Shown here one piece after another: positions 17,004 through 25,186 of a stretch of 64,000 nt of DNA. A program made the translations under genes and the position numbers. A model generated the notes under the pieces. The model worked only from the letters and a program-made list of their open reading frames with translations. It was not told where the DNA came from and searched no databases. Numbering within the stretch: position 1 is the stretch's first letter; the number at the start of each line of letters is the position of its first letter. Source of the stretch: Kibdelosporangium philippinense (lineage in GTDB: Bacteria; Actinomycetota; Actinomycetes; Mycobacteriales; Pseudonocardiaceae); contig NZ_JAJVCN010000004.1 of assembly GCF_021390435.2 (NCBI RefSeq), positions 1,902,501 to 1,966,500 of the forward strand, given 5' to 3'.

Positions 17004-17012
17004 CCGGTCATC

Positions 17013-17060
17013 CCTCGTGAGTGGTTATCAGGGTTAGAACACGGTTAACCACTCACGAGG
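17013..17060. repeat. CTCGTGAGTG hairpin repeat, copy 1
   Basis: A 15-bp perfect stem (arms 17013-17027 and 17046-17060, CCTCGTGAGTGGTTA and its complement) encloses a loop with TTAGAAC. It lies 10 bases after the glycoside hydrolase stop and probably terminates transcription. It belongs to the family with copies at 25133, 34432 and 46909. Confidence 0.8.
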
Positions 17061-17226
17061 TCCGATCGGTATAAATAGGCAAGATGTTGCTGCCGAGAGG
17101 GCAATCTCGGGCTGGACCATGGCTTGTAGAGTCATGGCAGCCATACCGTTCGTCATTCGTTTCACGCCAGCAGGCACAGTGGAGCGTAGTCAATGAACGG
17201 TGATCAGTCGTGGAGGTCACGGGAAG

Positions 17227-18855
17227 GTGATCGCGCGGATTCGGGCGAACGAAGAGCTGTCGCGCAGGTACCGGGCCAGCGGTATTTGGCGACGGCACGG
17301 ACCGCTCGCCGACCTGCGGAAGTGGCGGGCCGAGACGCCGCACGCGGCCGCGATCATCGCTGAGGAAGCCGGGGTGTCGAGGGTCTGCCTGACCTACGCC
17401 GAGTACGAGCGGATGGTCGAGCGCTTCGCCGGCGCGCTGACCGATCTGGGCATCGGTCGCGGCGACGTCGTGCTGATCCAGCTGCCAAGCCGCTGGCAAG
17501 TGCCCGCGTTGATGCTGGCCTGCCTGCGCGTCGGGGCGATCGTGGCGCCGGTGATACCGACGATCCGGCCGCGTGAGGTCGAGCGAATGCTGCGCAGGCT
17601 CGAAGTCCGCGTCTGTGTGACGATCGACTGCTGGGAGGGCTTCGCGCACGCGGACGCGCTGGCTGAGATGAGTGATCGGCTTCCGCACCTGCAGCATCGG
17701 GTGATTCTCGGGCACGCCAGAGACGACCGGGGCGAGCTGAGCTTCGATGAGGTCTTCGAACGGTCAGCTACCTGTGCCGACGAGCTGGACGACGACCCGG
17801 ACCGGGCGGCGATGGTGCTGTTCACCTCGGGCACAACGGGTGCGCCGAAAGGTGTCGTGCACACCGCGAACACGCTGTACGCGGGTATCGCTCCGGTGAT
17901 CGACGCGGAACAGCTCGGGCAGCACGACCGGTTCTTCACGGCCGCCGCGCTCACCCACATCGTCGGCGCGATCTACGGATACCTGCTGCCCCTGCTGACC
18001 GGCGGCACGGCCGTCATCCGTGACGCATGGGATCCGGTGAACGCGGCGATCTTGCTGGCCGAAACGCAGGCGACGGTCTACTCAGGTGCGCCGGTTTTCC
18101 TGCGCCAACTGCTGTCCGCGATCGACACCGATTCGTCGGGACCGTTGGCTCTGCGGTTGGTGGTCAGCGGCGCCACCACTATTCCGCGGCGGCTTGTCGA
18201 CCAGACGCACCGGATCCTCGGTCTGCCTTTGCGGACTGCCTGGGGCATGACCGAGGCCGCCGGGCATACCTGGACCAGACGGGACGATCCGGTCGATTGG
18301 GGTGCGTACAGCGACGGAAGCCCTGGCGCGGGTGTCGAGATCGATCTCAGGTCGCAGCTGGAGATCACCCGTGAACAGCCCGGGCGGCTGTTCGTTCGTG
18401 GCGCGGGCGTCTGCGTGGCCACGTTCGGCTTGGACAGCGACGAGTCGCGAATACTGGCCGACCACGACGACGGCTGGTACGACACCGGTGACCTGGCGGT
18501 TCATGACGGTCGGGGAGGCATCAGGCTGATGGGCCGGGTCACTGACCGCATCGGCGGCACGTTCATGATCCCGGTGACCGATGTCGAGGCCGCGTTGCTC
18601 AACCACCCCGGGATCGCCGACGTGGCTCTGGTTGGCTACCCGGATGGCGATGGCGGCGAGTTGGCGTGCGCGTATGTCGTGGCGACGCCGACAGCCACGG
18701 TTGATCTGCCGATGATCAGGGCCTATCTGAACGGCATCGCGATGACGGGGTGGTATCAGCCGAGCCGCGTCGAAGTCATCGGCCAATTGCCGAGGAACGG
18801 CAGTGGGAAAGTCCAGAAAGACGTTCTACGGGCCCGCCTTCTGGACTCCCAGTAG
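17227..18855 (+). CDS. AMP-dependent acyl-CoA synthetase/ligase
   Basis: A 542-residue class I adenylate-forming enzyme. The P-loop-like motif FTSGTTGAPKG is at 199-209, WGMTEAAG at about 339-346, and the C-terminal lysine loop NGSGKVQKD at about 524-532. The N-terminal part (LRKWRAETPHAAAII, LTYAEYERMVERFAGAL) matches CoA ligases of the cyclohexanecarboxylate-CoA ligase type. It activates a carboxylic acid through an acyl-AMP. The GTG at 17227 is supported by GGAGG ten bases upstream; GTG 17200 is in frame. TATAAAT near 17070 may be its promoter. The substrate is not determined, and no polyketide or peptide genes adjoin it. Confidence 0.87.
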   Translation: MIARIRANEELSRRYRASGIWRRHGPLADLRKWRAETPHAAAIIAEEAGVSRVCLTYAEYERMVERFAGALTDLGIGRGDVVLIQLPSRWQVPALMLACLRVGAIVAPVIPTIRPREVERMLRRLEVRVCVTIDCWEGFAHADALAEMSDRLPHLQHRVILGHARDDRGELSFDEVFERSATCADELDDDPDRAAMVLFTSGTTGAPKGVVHTANTLYAGIAPVIDAEQLGQHDRFFTAAALTHIVGAIYGYLLPLLTGGTAVIRDAWDPVNAAILLAETQATVYSGAPVFLRQLLSAIDTDSSGPLALRLVVSGATTIPRRLVDQTHRILGLPLRTAWGMTEAAGHTWTRRDDPVDWGAYSDGSPGAGVEIDLRSQLEITREQPGRLFVRGAGVCVATFGLDSDESRILADHDDGWYDTGDLAVHDGRGGIRLMGRVTDRIGGTFMIPVTDVEAALLNHPGIADVALVGYPDGDGGELACAYVVATPTATVDLPMIRAYLNGIAMTGWYQPSRVEVIGQLPRNGSGKVQKDVLRARLLDSQ

Positions 18856-18859
18856 TCAT

Positions 18860-19942
18860 CTACTGCGGGGATTCCTCGGCGATCCGCATGGCCTCCTCGA
18901 TCAACGTCTCGGCGATCTTGTGCTCTGGCACGGTCCGTACCACGCGGCCCTTGACGAAGATCTGGCCTTTGCCGTTGCCAGAAGCGACACCGAGATCGGC
19001 CTCGCGGGCCTCGCCGGGCCCGTTGACGACACAACCCATGACAGCGACCCGAAGCGGAACTTCCAGACCGTCCAAAGCAGCCTGAACCTCGGCAACCAAC
19101 CGATACACGTCGACCTGAGCCCTGCCACAGGAAGGACACGAGACGATCTCCAGCTTGCGCGGACGCAGTCCCAACGACTCCAGGATCTGGCTGCCGACCT
19201 TGACCTCCTCGATCGGCGGCGCCGACAGCGAAACCCGGATCGTGTCCCCGATCCCGTCGGAGAGCAAGGCTCCAAACGCCGCCGCGGACTTCACGGTTCC
19301 CTGGAACATCGGCCCGGCCTCCGTCACCCCGAGGTGCAGCGGGTAATCGCACTGCTCGGCCAATTGCCGGTACGCCTCGACCATCACGACACAGTCGTGG
19401 TGCTTGACCGAGATTTTCAGGTCGTAGAAGTCGTGCTCCGCGAACAGCGAAGCCTCCCACAACGCCGACTCCACAAGGGCTTCAGGCGTCACGCGGCCAT
19501 GCTTCGCGAGCAACCTTGGATCGAGTGAGCCAGCGTTGACGCCGATCCGGATGGGCGTGCCGTGATCGCGGGCTGCGCGGGCGATCACACCGACCTTGTC
19601 GTCGAACTTCTTGATATTGCCGGGATTCACGCGCACTGCCGCGCAGCCGGCCTCGATCGCGGTCAGGACGTACTTCGGCTGGAAATGGATGTCGGCGATC
19701 ACCGGGATCTGGGATTTCCCGGCGATCTGCGGCAACGCGTCCGCGTCGTCCTGTGACGGGCAGGCGACGCGGACGATGTCGCAGCCTGCCGTGGTCAGCT
19801 CGGCGATCTGCTGCAGCGTCTTGTCGACGTTCGCGGTCACCGTCGTTGTCATGGACTGCACCGAGACGGGGAAATCGCTGCCGACTCCCACCGGACCCAC
19901 CTTCAGCTGGCGGGTCTGCCGACGAGGCGCGAGTGTGGTCAT
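18860..19942 (-). CDS. ispG: 4-hydroxy-3-methylbut-2-enyl diphosphate synthase (IspG/GcpE)
   Basis: A 360-residue enzyme of the MEP isoprenoid pathway that reduces the cyclic diphosphate MEcPP to HMBPP. The TIM-barrel half begins VGSDFPVSVQSMTTT, and the C-terminal half binds a 4Fe-4S cluster through CPSC (near 266-269) and the later cysteine of MGCVVNGPGEA. The length is that of actinobacterial IspG. Its start overlaps the dxs stop as ATGA (19939-19942). In most actinobacteria the housekeeping ispG lies beside dxr, not dxs, so this copy may be a secondary one (inference). Confidence 0.97.
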   Translation of the reverse strand: MTTLAPRRQTRQLKVGPVGVGSDFPVSVQSMTTTVTANVDKTLQQIAELTTAGCDIVRVACPSQDDADALPQIAGKSQIPVIADIHFQPKYVLTAIEAGCAAVRVNPGNIKKFDDKVGVIARAARDHGTPIRIGVNAGSLDPRLLAKHGRVTPEALVESALWEASLFAEHDFYDLKISVKHHDCVVMVEAYRQLAEQCDYPLHLGVTEAGPMFQGTVKSAAAFGALLSDGIGDTIRVSLSAPPIEEVKVGSQILESLGLRPRKLEIVSCPSCGRAQVDVYRLVAEVQAALDGLEVPLRVAVMGCVVNGPGEAREADLGVASGNGKGQIFVKGRVVRTVPEHKIAETLIEEAMRIAEESPQ

Positions 19943-21660
19943 GCCTGGCCCTCCAAGACGGTCGCCGCGATCGCGGCACCAGTGAACCCGTGCGACTCAA
20001 GGATTTGCTGACGTGAAGCGTGTGCGATGAAGGCGCGTGGATACCCGATGGTGTGTACCGGGATTTCCGGAATGGCTTGAGCGAGCAAGCTTCCGGCCGA
20101 TCCCTCGCGGCCGCCGTCCTCGACCGTGAACACCTTTCGGTGCGCACGAGCCAAAGCCGCCAGCGCGGGGGAGCACGGCACAATCCACCGCGGGTCGACC
20201 ACAGTCACGCCAACGCCTTCGGCTTCGAGCAGTGCGGCCGCTTCGAGGCAGACTTCCGCGACCGGCCCCATCGAGACCAGGAGCACGTCCGTGCCTGTGG
20301 ACCGCAGGATATCCACAGGGCCAACACGATCGATGGCTTCGATCGATTCCCCAGCGGACGCTTTGGGGAACCGGACCACTGTCGGACCCGTGGCCACCAC
20401 TGCTTCTCGAAGCAACTCGCGAAGCTGCGCGGGATCCCGGGGAGCTGCGAGGCGGAGACCAGGGACCGCGGTCATCAGGCCGATGTCCCACACGCCGTGA
20501 TGCGACGCACCATCCGGCCCGGTGATACCGGCCCGGTCCAGGACGAACGTCACCGGCAGCCGGTGCAGCGCCACGTCCATCAGGACCTGGTCGAACGCGC
20601 GGTTCAGGAACGTCGAGTACACCGCGACCACAGGATGACACCCGCCCATCGCCAGCCCGGCCGCCGAGGTGACCATGTGCTGTTCGGCGATCCCGACGTC
20701 GAAGATCCGCTTGGGGAACCGTCGCGCGAACTCGCCGAGCCCGGTCGGCAGGAGCATCGACGCCGTCAGACAGACCACGTCGTCGCGTTGCGCCCCGATG
20801 TCCACGATCTCCGAGGCGAAGACGTCTGTCCACGTTGGCTTGGACTGGCTGCCGGATGGACCGACGGCGTGCATCCGGTCGTTGGCGTCGGCTTCGGCCG
20901 GTGCGAAGCCGTTTCCCTTGACCGTCACGCAATGCACGACGACAGGGGAGCGGTACGAGCGTGCCTCACGCAAAGCGTGCTCAAGCGCCGGAAGATCGTG
21001 GCCGTCGACAGGTCCGATGTAGACGAACCCGAGCTCTTCGAACACGTTGGGGCCGTAGCCCATCCGCAAGTCTGCGAGATGATCGGCGATGCCACCGCTG
21101 GTCGCCGCGTAGGAACGGCCATTGTCGTTCAACACGACCACGACCGGCCGACTGGAACCACCGATGTTGTTCAACGCTTCCCAGCACATGCCACCGGTCA
21201 GCGCGCCGTCACCGACGACCGCGACCGTGGTCCGTCCGGCGATCTCCCTCACCTCGTCAGCCTTCGCAAATCCGTCCGCATAGGACAGTGCGGTCGACGC
21301 GTGCGAGTTCTCGATGATGTCGTGGACGGACTCGGCCTGGCTCGGATATCCGGACAAGCCGTCACGCAGCCGTAGCGAGGTGAAGTCCTGCCGTCCGGTG
21401 ACGATCTTGTGGACGTATGCCTGATGTCCCGTGTCGAACAGGATGCGGTCACGCGGCGAGCGGAAAACCCGGTGCAACGCCAGCGTCAGCTCGACGACGC
21501 CGAGGTTGGGGCCGAGGTGGCCGCCGTTGCGGCAGACGTTCTCGATCAGGAACTGTCTGATGTCCCCGGCGACCGCGCGCAGCCGCGGGTATCCCATGCT
21601 TCGCAGCGTCGCGGGATCGCAGGCCAGGCCCGGCTGTAGGGCGGCAGCGGTAGCCGACAT
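19939..21660 (-). CDS. dxs: 1-deoxy-D-xylulose-5-phosphate synthase
   Basis: A thiamin-diphosphate enzyme that condenses pyruvate and glyceraldehyde 3-phosphate, the entry step of the MEP pathway. The N-terminal block GGHLGPNLGVVELTLALHRV, the ThDP motif GDGALTGGMCWEALNN and the transketolase pyrimidine-binding part (DRAGITGPDGASHHG) are all present. At 573 residues it is shorter than the common 620-640. The ATG at 21660 is preceded by GGGAGGG. It heads the dxs-ispG operon; ispH is divergent, starting 126 bp away. Confidence 0.96.
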   Translation of the reverse strand: MSATAAALQPGLACDPATLRSMGYPRLRAVAGDIRQFLIENVCRNGGHLGPNLGVVELTLALHRVFRSPRDRILFDTGHQAYVHKIVTGRQDFTSLRLRDGLSGYPSQAESVHDIIENSHASTALSYADGFAKADEVREIAGRTTVAVVGDGALTGGMCWEALNNIGGSSRPVVVVLNDNGRSYAATSGGIADHLADLRMGYGPNVFEELGFVYIGPVDGHDLPALEHALREARSYRSPVVVHCVTVKGNGFAPAEADANDRMHAVGPSGSQSKPTWTDVFASEIVDIGAQRDDVVCLTASMLLPTGLGEFARRFPKRIFDVGIAEQHMVTSAAGLAMGGCHPVVAVYSTFLNRAFDQVLMDVALHRLPVTFVLDRAGITGPDGASHHGVWDIGLMTAVPGLRLAAPRDPAQLRELLREAVVATGPTVVRFPKASAGESIEAIDRVGPVDILRSTGTDVLLVSMGPVAEVCLEAAALLEAEGVGVTVVDPRWIVPCSPALAALARAHRKVFTVEDGGREGSAGSLLAQAIPEIPVHTIGYPRAFIAHASRQQILESHGFTGAAIAATVLEGQA

Positions 21661-21773
21661 GTTCCCTCCCTGATCGATTTCCACGCCGCCTGAGTCTGTG
21701 AGGGCGTTCCCGTGTGGTCCACCCGCTGTTCTGCGTCACGGAACGACGACGCCGCGCTGCTACCCGAAAGCCT

Positions 21774-21779
21774 TACGTT
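21774..21779 (+). promoter_or_regulatory. -10-like element of ispH, leaderless
   Basis: TACGTT ends seven bases before the ispH ATG, and no ribosome site is present. The divergent dxs gene, in contrast, has a strong GGGAGGG site. Confidence 0.45.
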
Positions 21780-21786
21780 CGCTGCC

Positions 21787-22734
21787 ATGGGACGACGAAT
21801 TCTGCTGGCCGCGCCACGCGGTTTCTGCGCTGGAGTCGATCGCGCGATCGTCACTGTCGAGCGGGCGCTCGACCAGTACGGTCCGCCGATTTACGTGCGC
21901 AAGGAAATCGTGCACAACAAGCATGTCGTGCAGACGCTTCGGGATCGCGGAGTCGTTTTCGTCGACGAGATCGACGACGTCCCGGCCGGTTCGGTGGTCG
22001 TGTTCTCGGCGCACGGCGTATCACCCAAGGTGAAAAAGGATGCCCGAGACCAGGGGCTGATGGCGATCGACGCGACCTGCCCGCTGGTCACCAAGGTGCA
22101 TCAGGAGGTCATCCGGTTCGCCAAGGACGGCTACCAGATCCTGCTCGTCGGCCACGAAGGCCACGAGGAGGTCGAAGGCACCATGGGCGAGGCGCCCGAC
22201 CGGGTCCAGTTGATCGACACGGCCGAGGACGTCGATTCCGTCGCGGTGGACGATCCATCGAAAGTGATTTGGCTGTCCCAGACAACGTTGAGTGTCGACG
22301 AGACAATGGAACGCGTCGAAGGATTGAAAGAACGGTTCAACTTGTTGGCGGACCCGCCGAGCAGCGATATCTGTTACGCCACCCAGAACCGGCAGGTCGC
22401 GGTGAAACAGATCGCTCCATCGTGCGACCTCGTGCTGGTCGTCGGCTCGCGGAATTCGTCGAACTCGGTGCGGCTGGTGGAAGTGGCCTTGCAGGCCGGG
22501 GCCGCCGCGGCCTATTTGATCGACTCTGCTCGGGAAATCGAACTGTCCTGGTTGGACTCGGTGACCACGGTCGGGGTCACCAGCGGTGCCTCGGTGCCAG
22601 AGATTCTGGTCACCGAGGTCGTCGACTTCCTTGCCGGGCAAGGATGGCCCGAACCGGAGGAAGTCGTCACCGCTGAGGAACGGCAGGTGTTCGCGTTGCC
22701 TAGAACCCTGTCAGGTAAGCCTTCTCGATCTTGA
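21787..22734 (+). CDS. ispH: 4-hydroxy-3-methylbut-2-enyl diphosphate reductase (IspH)
   Basis: A 315-residue iron-sulfur enzyme that converts HMBPP to IPP and DMAPP, the last step of the MEP pathway. The three cluster cysteines are in APRGFCAGVDRAI (near residue 13), DATCPLVTKVH (near 99) and SDICYATQNRQ (near 197). The histidine and SxN motifs SAHGVSP and SRNSSNSVRLVEVA are also present. It is divergent from dxs-ispG. Its last 35 bases overlap the 3' end of the cyclophilin gene on the opposite strand. Only the first and last two pathway steps are encoded here; dxr and ispDEF must be elsewhere. Confidence 0.97.
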   Translation: MGRRILLAAPRGFCAGVDRAIVTVERALDQYGPPIYVRKEIVHNKHVVQTLRDRGVVFVDEIDDVPAGSVVVFSAHGVSPKVKKDARDQGLMAIDATCPLVTKVHQEVIRFAKDGYQILLVGHEGHEEVEGTMGEAPDRVQLIDTAEDVDSVAVDDPSKVIWLSQTTLSVDETMERVEGLKERFNLLADPPSSDICYATQNRQVAVKQIAPSCDLVLVVGSRNSSNSVRLVEVALQAGAAAAYLIDSAREIELSWLDSVTTVGVTSGASVPEILVTEVVDFLAGQGWPEPEEVVTAEERQVFALPRTLSGKPSRS

Positions 22735-23374
22735 CCGGCTTGGCTGGCAGGCCGTCGCCCGGCACGGCCGGGTCGGTGTCGATGATGCCGTTGGCCACGA
22801 TCCGGTCGAGCACGTCCATCCCGCGGACGACCTTGCCGAACACGGAGTAGTTCGGCTTGATGTTGGCGAACGTGTGGACGATGAAGAACTCGCTGCCGTT
22901 GGTGCCGGGGCCCTGGTTACCCATCGCGACGGTGCCGCGCGGGTAGGTCTCCTTGCCGTTGACCTCATCAGCGAACTTGTACCCAGGCCCGCCCACCTCG
23001 GCCTTGATCAGGTCGCCGCACTGCAGCACCCCGAGCCGCGCGTTGTTGGTCAACCGCCAGCACTGGCTCTTGTTGTAGAAGTGCTGCACGACCAGGCTGG
23101 CCATGTTGTGCGCGGCACATGGTGCCGTACCCGCCCGGTTCAGCTCGATCACGATCGGCCCGTAGTTGGTCTTGAAAGTGACCTTCTGGGTGCCGATGGT
23201 CAGCGCGTACGGCACCGGCCGCAGGACCGGCCGCGGTGACGGGTTCTCCGGCGTCGGCGTGAACTCACACCGGACGAACGGCTTGGTGGTGCTTGGCGAA
23301 GCCTGGGCCGGTGCGGCCGCGAGAACGGACGCCGCCAACGCGGCGACGGTGGTGAATACCCAACGAAGCTTCAT
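22700..23374 (-). CDS. Secreted cyclophilin-type peptidyl-prolyl isomerase
   Basis: A 224-residue protein with a signal peptide (LRWVFTTVAALAASVLAAAPAQA, cut near 25). After a Pro-rich spacer the cyclophilin domain starts at TFKTNYGPIVIELNRAGTAPCA. It includes GGPGYKFADEVNG, YPRGTVAMGNQGPGTNGSEF and VFGKVVRGMDVLDRI. The usual FHR catalytic arginine region is altered to CWRLTNN, with the Arg kept. Two extra cysteines may form a disulfide outside the cell. TATTGT ends seven bases before the ATG and no ribosome site is seen. It overlaps ispH convergently by 35 bases. Confidence 0.9.
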   Translation of the reverse strand: MKLRWVFTTVAALAASVLAAAPAQASPSTTKPFVRCEFTPTPENPSPRPVLRPVPYALTIGTQKVTFKTNYGPIVIELNRAGTAPCAAHNMASLVVQHFYNKSQCWRLTNNARLGVLQCGDLIKAEVGGPGYKFADEVNGKETYPRGTVAMGNQGPGTNGSEFFIVHTFANIKPNYSVFGKVVRGMDVLDRIVANGIIDTDPAVPGDGLPAKPVKIEKAYLTGF

Positions 23375-23431
23375 GGCCGAGACAATAATCGGTTGTACCT
23401 GGCTTGTATCCGTACTGGCCAGGATGACGCC

Positions 23432-24646
23432 ATGACGAACTGGGGACGGCTGCTGCTCGCGGCCGCGATCACAGTGACCTTGGTGCCGGGTGTCGCTTCC
23501 GCAGCGGCGGAATCACATTCGGAGAAGATCATCTTCGACGGTGGCGGCGACGACACGCTCAACGGCATCCGCTACCACTCGTTCCGGATCCCGGCGCTGA
23601 TCCGTACCAACGACGACACGCTGATCGCGTTCGTCGAGGGCCGCGCGGAGAACAACGCCGACTACGGCAACATCAACCTGCTGTACAAGCGCTCGTTCGA
23701 CAACGGCGCCACCTGGTCGGCGCTGGCCGAGGTGGTCGGCGGCGGCCTTGGCGTCTGGGGCAATCCGACCCCGGTCGTGGACCGGTCGAACGGCAAGATC
23801 TGGCTGTTCATGAACCGTCAGCCGGAAGGCAGCCACCCGGTGGACTCGTGGGACGACCGGCAGGTCTGGCTGTCCTCGAGCACGACCAACGGTGCCTCGT
23901 GGACCGCGCCGGTGGATATGTCTGCTTCCTTGAAGCCGCGTGAATTGGCGACGGGCAAGAGCTGGAACTGGGACGCGGTCGGGCCTGGTGTGGGAATTCA
24001 GACGACCGTGCGTAATCCGGGCAGGCTCGTGATTCCGGCGCAGCACCGGAACATTTACAGCGACGACCACGGCCAGACCTGGAAGGTCCAGGTCATGAAG
24101 ACCACCTCGGGTGCGGCGATGGAACAGACCGGCGAATCGACCGTGCTCGAACTGGCGGATGGCCGGTTGTACCGAAATGACCGGCCGACCTCGGGCAACT
24201 GGGAGGACGTGAAACGCCGCTGGGTGGCCCGCGGCACGATCGAGGGTGGATTTACGGCATTCTCCGGCGCGGATTGCCTCCTCGACCCGTTGAACGAAGC
24301 TTCCACCATGCGTTATAACGCCGATGCGCCCGCGCGTCTTGCTTTCGTGAACTCCGCCAGCACCACGACCCGGACGAAGATGCGGATTCGGATGAGCGAG
24401 GACGAAGGCAAGACGTGGAGTTACAGCCGTCCGTTCTCGGACGCGCCATTGCCGCTGGAAGGCGGGAATTACAAGGAAGGCGGCTACTCCAGCATCGTGA
24501 AGACTGCCGATTACCACGTCGGCGCGTTGATCGAGGTCAACGAGAACACCGGCAGCAGCTCCACTTCGCACCGGTCTATCGCGTTCCGCAAGGTGAACCT
24601 GCCGTGGGTGCAGGGCGGCGTGCGCGAACCTGATTGCACTGAGTAA
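23432..24646 (+). CDS. Secreted exo-alpha-sialidase (GH33)
   Basis: A 404-residue exported sialidase. The signal peptide WGRLLLAAAITVTLVPGVASA is cut near 24. The hallmark FRIP motif is at 51-54, and three Asp boxes are visible: SFDNGATW (88-95), SDDHGQTW and SEDEGKTW. They mark a six-bladed beta-propeller that removes terminal sialic acid from glycans. No carbohydrate-binding domain is attached. An AGGA precedes the ATG at 23432. No sialic acid uptake or catabolic genes adjoin it in this window. Confidence 0.93.
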   Translation: MTNWGRLLLAAAITVTLVPGVASAAAESHSEKIIFDGGGDDTLNGIRYHSFRIPALIRTNDDTLIAFVEGRAENNADYGNINLLYKRSFDNGATWSALAEVVGGGLGVWGNPTPVVDRSNGKIWLFMNRQPEGSHPVDSWDDRQVWLSSSTTNGASWTAPVDMSASLKPRELATGKSWNWDAVGPGVGIQTTVRNPGRLVIPAQHRNIYSDDHGQTWKVQVMKTTSGAAMEQTGESTVLELADGRLYRNDRPTSGNWEDVKRRWVARGTIEGGFTAFSGADCLLDPLNEASTMRYNADAPARLAFVNSASTTTRTKMRIRMSEDEGKTWSYSRPFSDAPLPLEGGNYKEGGYSSIVKTADYHVGALIEVNENTGSSSTSHRSIAFRKVNLPWVQGGVREPDCTE

Positions 24647-24687
24647 AAACCGCTGCGAGACGCCGTCAAGGTGGGTAGAAAGGCGTT

Positions 24688-25128
24688 ATGACCAGTTCCC
24701 ACCTTGATGGTGCTATCGAAATGCCCGATGGGACCTGGATCCGCGGCCGGGGTCTGCGTAACCCCGAGCCACCTGGCGAGAAGCCGGAATACGGCCTGTA
24801 CCTTGGCTCAACCAAGATGCGCCGTAAGTACGAAGACCAGCTCACCTGGCCGCACGACTGGGTCGAATGGCCCGACTTCTGGCTGCCGAAGGACACCGAG
24901 GCCGCCAGTCGCGCGATCCGCAAGCTGCATGAGACGGCTCTGGCAGGCAAGCGGGTCGAGCTCGCCTGCGGCGGCGGTTTCGGCCGCACCGGCACCGCGA
25001 TGTCCTGTCTGGCGGTCCTGGCGGGGATTGAGCCCGCCGACGCCGTCGCCTGGGTACGCGAGCACTACAGCCACCGGGCCGTCGAAACCCCATGGCAACG
25101 CAAATGGGTCCTACGTTTCCGCAGGTAA
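24688..25128 (+). CDS. Protein-tyrosine phosphatase-like protein
   Basis: A 146-residue cytoplasmic protein with the cysteine-phosphatase signature C-x5-R: CGGGFGRTG at about 92-100. It opens with SSHLDGAIEMPDGTWIRGRG and contains a Trp-rich stretch (WPHDWVEWPDFWLP) before the active site, as in a group of small actinobacterial phosphatases. The natural substrate is unknown. A strong terminator hairpin begins 5 bases after the stop and separates it from the convergent glutamate-cysteine-ligase-like operon. Confidence 0.82.
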   Translation: MTSSHLDGAIEMPDGTWIRGRGLRNPEPPGEKPEYGLYLGSTKMRRKYEDQLTWPHDWVEWPDFWLPKDTEAASRAIRKLHETALAGKRVELACGGGFGRTGTAMSCLAVLAGIEPADAVAWVREHYSHRAVETPWQRKWVLRFRR

Positions 25129-25132
25129 ACCG

Positions 25133-25186
25133 TCGTGAGTGTTTTCGCCGGTTAGAACCGGCGAAAACACTCACGAGGGGTTTTTA
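25133..25186. terminator. Bidirectional terminator; CTCGTGAGTG hairpin repeat, copy 2
   Basis: Arms 25133-25153 and 25156-25176 form a perfect 21-bp stem with a 2-base loop. A GGGG and T-run follow on the plus strand. It lies exactly between two convergent transcription units. The centre is GGTTAGAACC, the core shared by all copies of this repeat family. Confidence 0.9.
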
